Assembly (NCBI GenBank): GCA_002363155.1
Contig: DEWH01000004.1
Coordinates: 43,176 to 58,074, forward strand
From: Ruminococcaceae bacterium UBA3215
Lineage (GTDB): Bacteria > Bacillota > Clostridia > Oscillospirales > Ruminococcaceae
Direction: 5' to 3'
Length of the DNA: 14,899 nt
In this document: one piece after another, positions 13,023 to 14,899 of the stretch
Layout of the letters: the number at the start of each line of letters is the position of its first letter
Position numbering within the stretch: position 1 is the first letter of the stretch
Translations under genes and position numbers: made by a program
Notes under the pieces: generated by a model
Seen by the model: the letters and a program-made list of their open reading frames with translations, nothing else
Told to the model about the DNA's origin: nothing
Database searches by the model: none

Positions 13023-13820
13023 ATGAAAAAGACATTAAAACTTATCGCAGCCGCGCTCGCGGCAGTTACAGCGTTTTCCTGCGCATCGGCAACCGCTTTC
13101 GCGGACAAGCTCAGAACCGTTGACGGAGTTAAATATCGTTATTCCGACAGCGGCGAACAGCTTGAAACTTACAGCGGCTTCACATCATCTGAAACCGGAC
13201 GGCGTTATTACAAAAACGGTATTGTGGTGAAAAATAAGTGGCTGAAAACAGCAAGCGGCAAGCGTTATTATGCCGGGAGTAACGGAATACTGTATTCGGG
13301 CTGGCATAAGTTCTCAAATGGCTGGCACTGGTTCAGCGAAAAAGGGATAGAAGCCGCAGGCAATAAGACCTTATTCGGCGTAAACTACAGTTTCAGTAAG
13401 AAAGGTATCTGGAACGGGGTTGACGGGAAAACGCTGACAAGCATATTCAATGTGCTGAATGATACAATGCCGGAAGATATTTACGGAGGTGTTTATTTCG
13501 ACAATGACAGCGGTATTATAACAGTATATTCTGCTGATATCGGTAAAATGAAAGAAGCTGTTCCAAAGCTCTATCCTGAAATGGAGATTAGAGAATGTAC
13601 CTATACATACGCTCAGCTTGAAGCTACAGCGAAAGCGCTGAACGATAACAGCAGCAAGTTCCCTGAAGCGCATTTGAATGTAAGCATTGATGTTCAGCAC
13701 AATTGGGTAGAAACGGGAACAGATAACATATCAGACGATCTTCGCGGTTTCATTGATGCTTTGGAATTCGGCGGGTGCGTGCATCTTACCGGAGATGAAC
13801 TCTCTCTTGATGCAGAATAA
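13023..13820 (+). CDS. Secreted protein with cell-wall/glucan-binding-type repeats
   Basis: 265 residues, with AAGGGAGG 9 nt before the ATG. A clear signal peptide, basic KKTLK then an Ala-rich core, has a likely cleavage after AFA (residue 27). Residues about 35-132 contain aromatic repeat units like those of choline/glucan-binding repeats: 'GRRYYKNGIVVKNKWLK', 'GKRYYAGSNGILYSGWHKF', 'GWHWFSEKGI', 'GVNYSFSKKGIW'. The C-terminal half (135-265) is a mixed alpha/beta region that I do not recognise. The protein probably attaches non-covalently to wall polymer or extracellular glycan. It is divergent from the ECF sigma operon and carries the same 12-bp element upstream, which suggests membership of that regulon. 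No catalytic motif is seen. Confidence 0.85.
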   Translation: MKKTLKLIAAALAAVTAFSCASATAFADKLRTVDGVKYRYSDSGEQLETYSGFTSSETGRRYYKNGIVVKNKWLKTASGKRYYAGSNGILYSGWHKFSNGWHWFSEKGIEAAGNKTLFGVNYSFSKKGIWNGVDGKTLTSIFNVLNDTMPEDIYGGVYFDNDSGIITVYSADIGKMKEAVPKLYPEMEIRECTYTYAQLEATAKALNDNSSKFPEAHLNVSIDVQHNWVETGTDNISDDLRGFIDALEFGGCVHLTGDELSLDAE

Positions 13821-13868
13821 AAGTGACCCGAACTGGCAGCTTGTGCAGTGACACGTCAAAACAGCTGC

Positions 13869-14531
13869 TCACTTAACTATATTTACCGTGACGTCACCGT
13901 TCCCGAGAAGCTCCCGCAGTTCACTCTCCGGCAGGTCTATGATCCCGAGGCGGGTGTATTCCCAGGTGTTCGAGCCGTAGAAGATCACAAGCTGATCGCC
14001 GGAATACAGAACGATATCTCCGGGCTGAGCGGTAATGCGCTCGTCACCGGCGGGAAGACCGCCGTACTCAGAGAGCGTCCCGACCTGCTCGAATCCGCCG
14101 TACATCGACATTTTCAGCGTGACCGGAAGCATATAGCTGAGCTCCAGAGCCGAATCGTTCCAAAGCCACTTAACAGGGATCTCCATGTCATTGATGAGCA
14201 TTTTCATTTCGGCAAGATAACCTGCCGCTTCAAAAGCTCCGCGTCCGTCAACAGTCATGCTCATATCACCGCCCACCGTGACGGTATAGATATGATCGCG
14301 GTTGTCGGCTATCGGAGAACGTTCCTGAACGGTTACATTAGTTTTCCCGGGTCTCAGCCCTGTCAGGGTACAGATCACATTATAGCTTGAGCCTGTTTCG
14401 GTGCTGTAAGGATCAGCCTTGCGGTCGGAAGAAAGTCGGTATGAAACTATCTCCGGATCGGCAATAACGACCGAAAATCCCGGTCCGCCGCCGTCAAAGG
14501 AATGGAACATAAGTTTCGCTGTATTATTCAT
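13869..14531 (-). CDS. Ig-like plus cyclophilin-like domain protein
   Basis: 220 residues. The ATG at 14531 is 11 nt after GGAGG, a rather long spacing, and an intervening ATG gives only a 3-codon ORF. There is no signal peptide, so it is probably cytoplasmic. Residues 1-90 form a beta-rich segment starting 'LMFHSFDGGGPGFSVVI' and including 'TLTGLRPGKTNVTV', reminiscent of bacterial Ig-like domains. Residues 108-218 match the bacterial cyclophilin-like fold: 'MSMYGGFEQVG', 'ITAQPGDIVLYSGDQLVIFY' and 'SNTWEYTRLG'. Such domains resemble cyclophilins structurally; isomerase activity is not assured. It is convergent with the secreted-protein gene; a loose hairpin at 13821-13874 (AAGTGA/TCACTT with CAGCT/AGCTG) may separate them. 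The second domain is confident, the first tentative. Confidence 0.82.
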   Translation of the reverse strand: MNNTAKLMFHSFDGGGPGFSVVIADPEIVSYRLSSDRKADPYSTETGSSYNVICTLTGLRPGKTNVTVQERSPIADNRDHIYTVTVGGDMSMTVDGRGAFEAAGYLAEMKMLINDMEIPVKWLWNDSALELSYMLPVTLKMSMYGGFEQVGTLSEYGGLPAGDERITAQPGDIVLYSGDQLVIFYGSNTWEYTRLGIIDLPESELRELLGNGDVTVNIVK

Positions 14532-14552
14532 ATCTTCATCTACCTCCGTCTG

Positions 14553-14594
14553 TTACGCGCCGGCAGTTCCGGCGTGACTGTTATTATCGTTCAT
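14553..14594 (-). CDS. Possible 13-codon leader ORF upstream of cyclophilin-like gene
   Basis: ATG at 14594 follows GGAGG by 6 nt and encodes MNDNNSHAGTAGA then TAA. A perfect hairpin, CGCCGG-AACTG-CCGGCG on the minus strand (14574-14558), lies inside it, and a second GGAGG leads to the main gene 21 nt later. It could be a regulatory leader peptide or the remnant of an alternative start. No attenuator or codon bias towards one amino acid is evident. Confidence 0.35.
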   Translation of the reverse strand: MNDNNSHAGTAGA

Positions 14595-14692
14595 TTCCGT
14601 CCTCCAACCCACAGATTTTCCCTTCGTTAATAAAGACAACATCTGACATTGAGATCACACACCATTTTTGAAATATTTAATGTCTGCTCATC

Positions 14693-14897
14693 AACCGTGA
14701 GAAGGCTTCAAAGCTCAGCTTGAAGGCTTTTCACGGTTGCAAAAGTGCAAGGAAATTTCTGGATTTTAAAAATTATCCTTGCACTTTTGTCCGCCCATAG
14801 GGCGGAATGAGCTTGACATCAAGGAATGAGCCCGCTTTAAAAAAACGCTGAAATCGTATTTTTAAAGCATACGACAGTCTGTGAAACAGACTGTCGT
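14693..14897. repeat. Cluster of six consecutive inverted repeats
   Basis: In order: 14693-14738 (AACCGTGA...TCACGGTT with inner AAGGCTTCA/TGAAGGCTT); 14739-14790 (AAAAGTGCAAGGA / TCCTTGCACTTTT); 14790-14806 (TCCGCCC-ATA-GGGCGGA); 14812-14823 (CTTGA/TCAAG); 14834-14868 (GCTTTAAAAAAACG / CGTATTTTTAAAGC, one mismatch); 14871-14897 (ACGACAGTCTGT-GAA-ACAGACTGTCGT, perfect). GGAATGAGC occurs twice, at 14804 and 14823. No coding frame is convincing here. The 14595-14692 stretch before it shows nothing I can name. TTGACA at 14813-14818 with TTTAAA 17 nt later could be a weak plus-strand promoter. Confidence 0.8.
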
Positions 14898-14899
14898 GC

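Noticed and set aside
14693..14899. Retron non-coding RNA
   Set aside because: Hairpins alone are not enough; no reverse transcriptase is in the window and the flanking a1/a2 pairing cannot be shown.

Overview
The window looks like chromosome from a low-to-medium GC Gram-positive Clostridia, most likely a Ruminococcus-like gut anaerobe. This is inferred from strong GGAGG ribosome binding sites, near-perfect TTGACA-17-TATAAT promoters, intrinsic terminators, an NPDTG-type cell-wall sorting signal, a sporulation sigma-G relic, a clostridial short flavodoxin and an extracellular solute-binding lipoprotein. No phage, transposase, CRISPR array or rRNA is visible.

Layout. (1) 1-1181: 3' part of a Thr/Pro/Glu-rich wall-anchored surface protein with two 33-bp tandem repeat arrays. 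(2) 1226-1800: no protein gene; a minus-strand tRNA-Lys(UUU) with a consensus promoter, followed by three 'AACG hairpin plus terminator' trailer modules, two of them in a 104-bp tandem duplication. (3) 1806-2714: a small RsbW/SpoIIAB-like protein whose ATP-binding motifs are all eroded, then a sigma-G gene that stops just after region 2.3. (4) 2786-3584: a promoter, a cobalamin-riboswitch-like leader with two terminator-like hairpins, and a short flavodoxin. (5) 3618-6385 (minus): a membrane diguanylate cyclase translationally coupled to a family 1 solute-binding lipoprotein, with no transporter genes. (6) 6608-9622 (plus, divergent): a 1004-residue amino-acid ABC permease carrying three lobe-1 and three lobe-2 halves of solute-binding protein in permuted order, with no ATPase gene beside it. 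(7) 9782-12732 (minus): an ECF sigma factor and its overlapping membrane anti-sigma factor with a very large ectodomain. (8) 13023-13820 (plus): a secreted protein with cell-wall-binding-type repeats, sharing a 12-bp element in the divergent intergenic region with the sigma operon. (9) 13869-14594 (minus): an Ig-like plus cyclophilin-like protein preceded by a 13-codon leader ORF. (10) 14693-14899: six consecutive hairpins with no coding explanation.

How the parts may work together. Regions 5 and 6 form a divergent pair in which extracellular solute recognition feeds either c-di-GMP synthesis or amino-acid uptake. Regions 7 and 8 look like an envelope-sensing sigma/anti-sigma system with a candidate target gene next door. 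Region 4 suggests B12-responsive expression of an electron donor. Regions 2 and 3 are mostly RNA trailers and sporulation-type relics. These links are inferences from gene order and motifs; no database search was possible.
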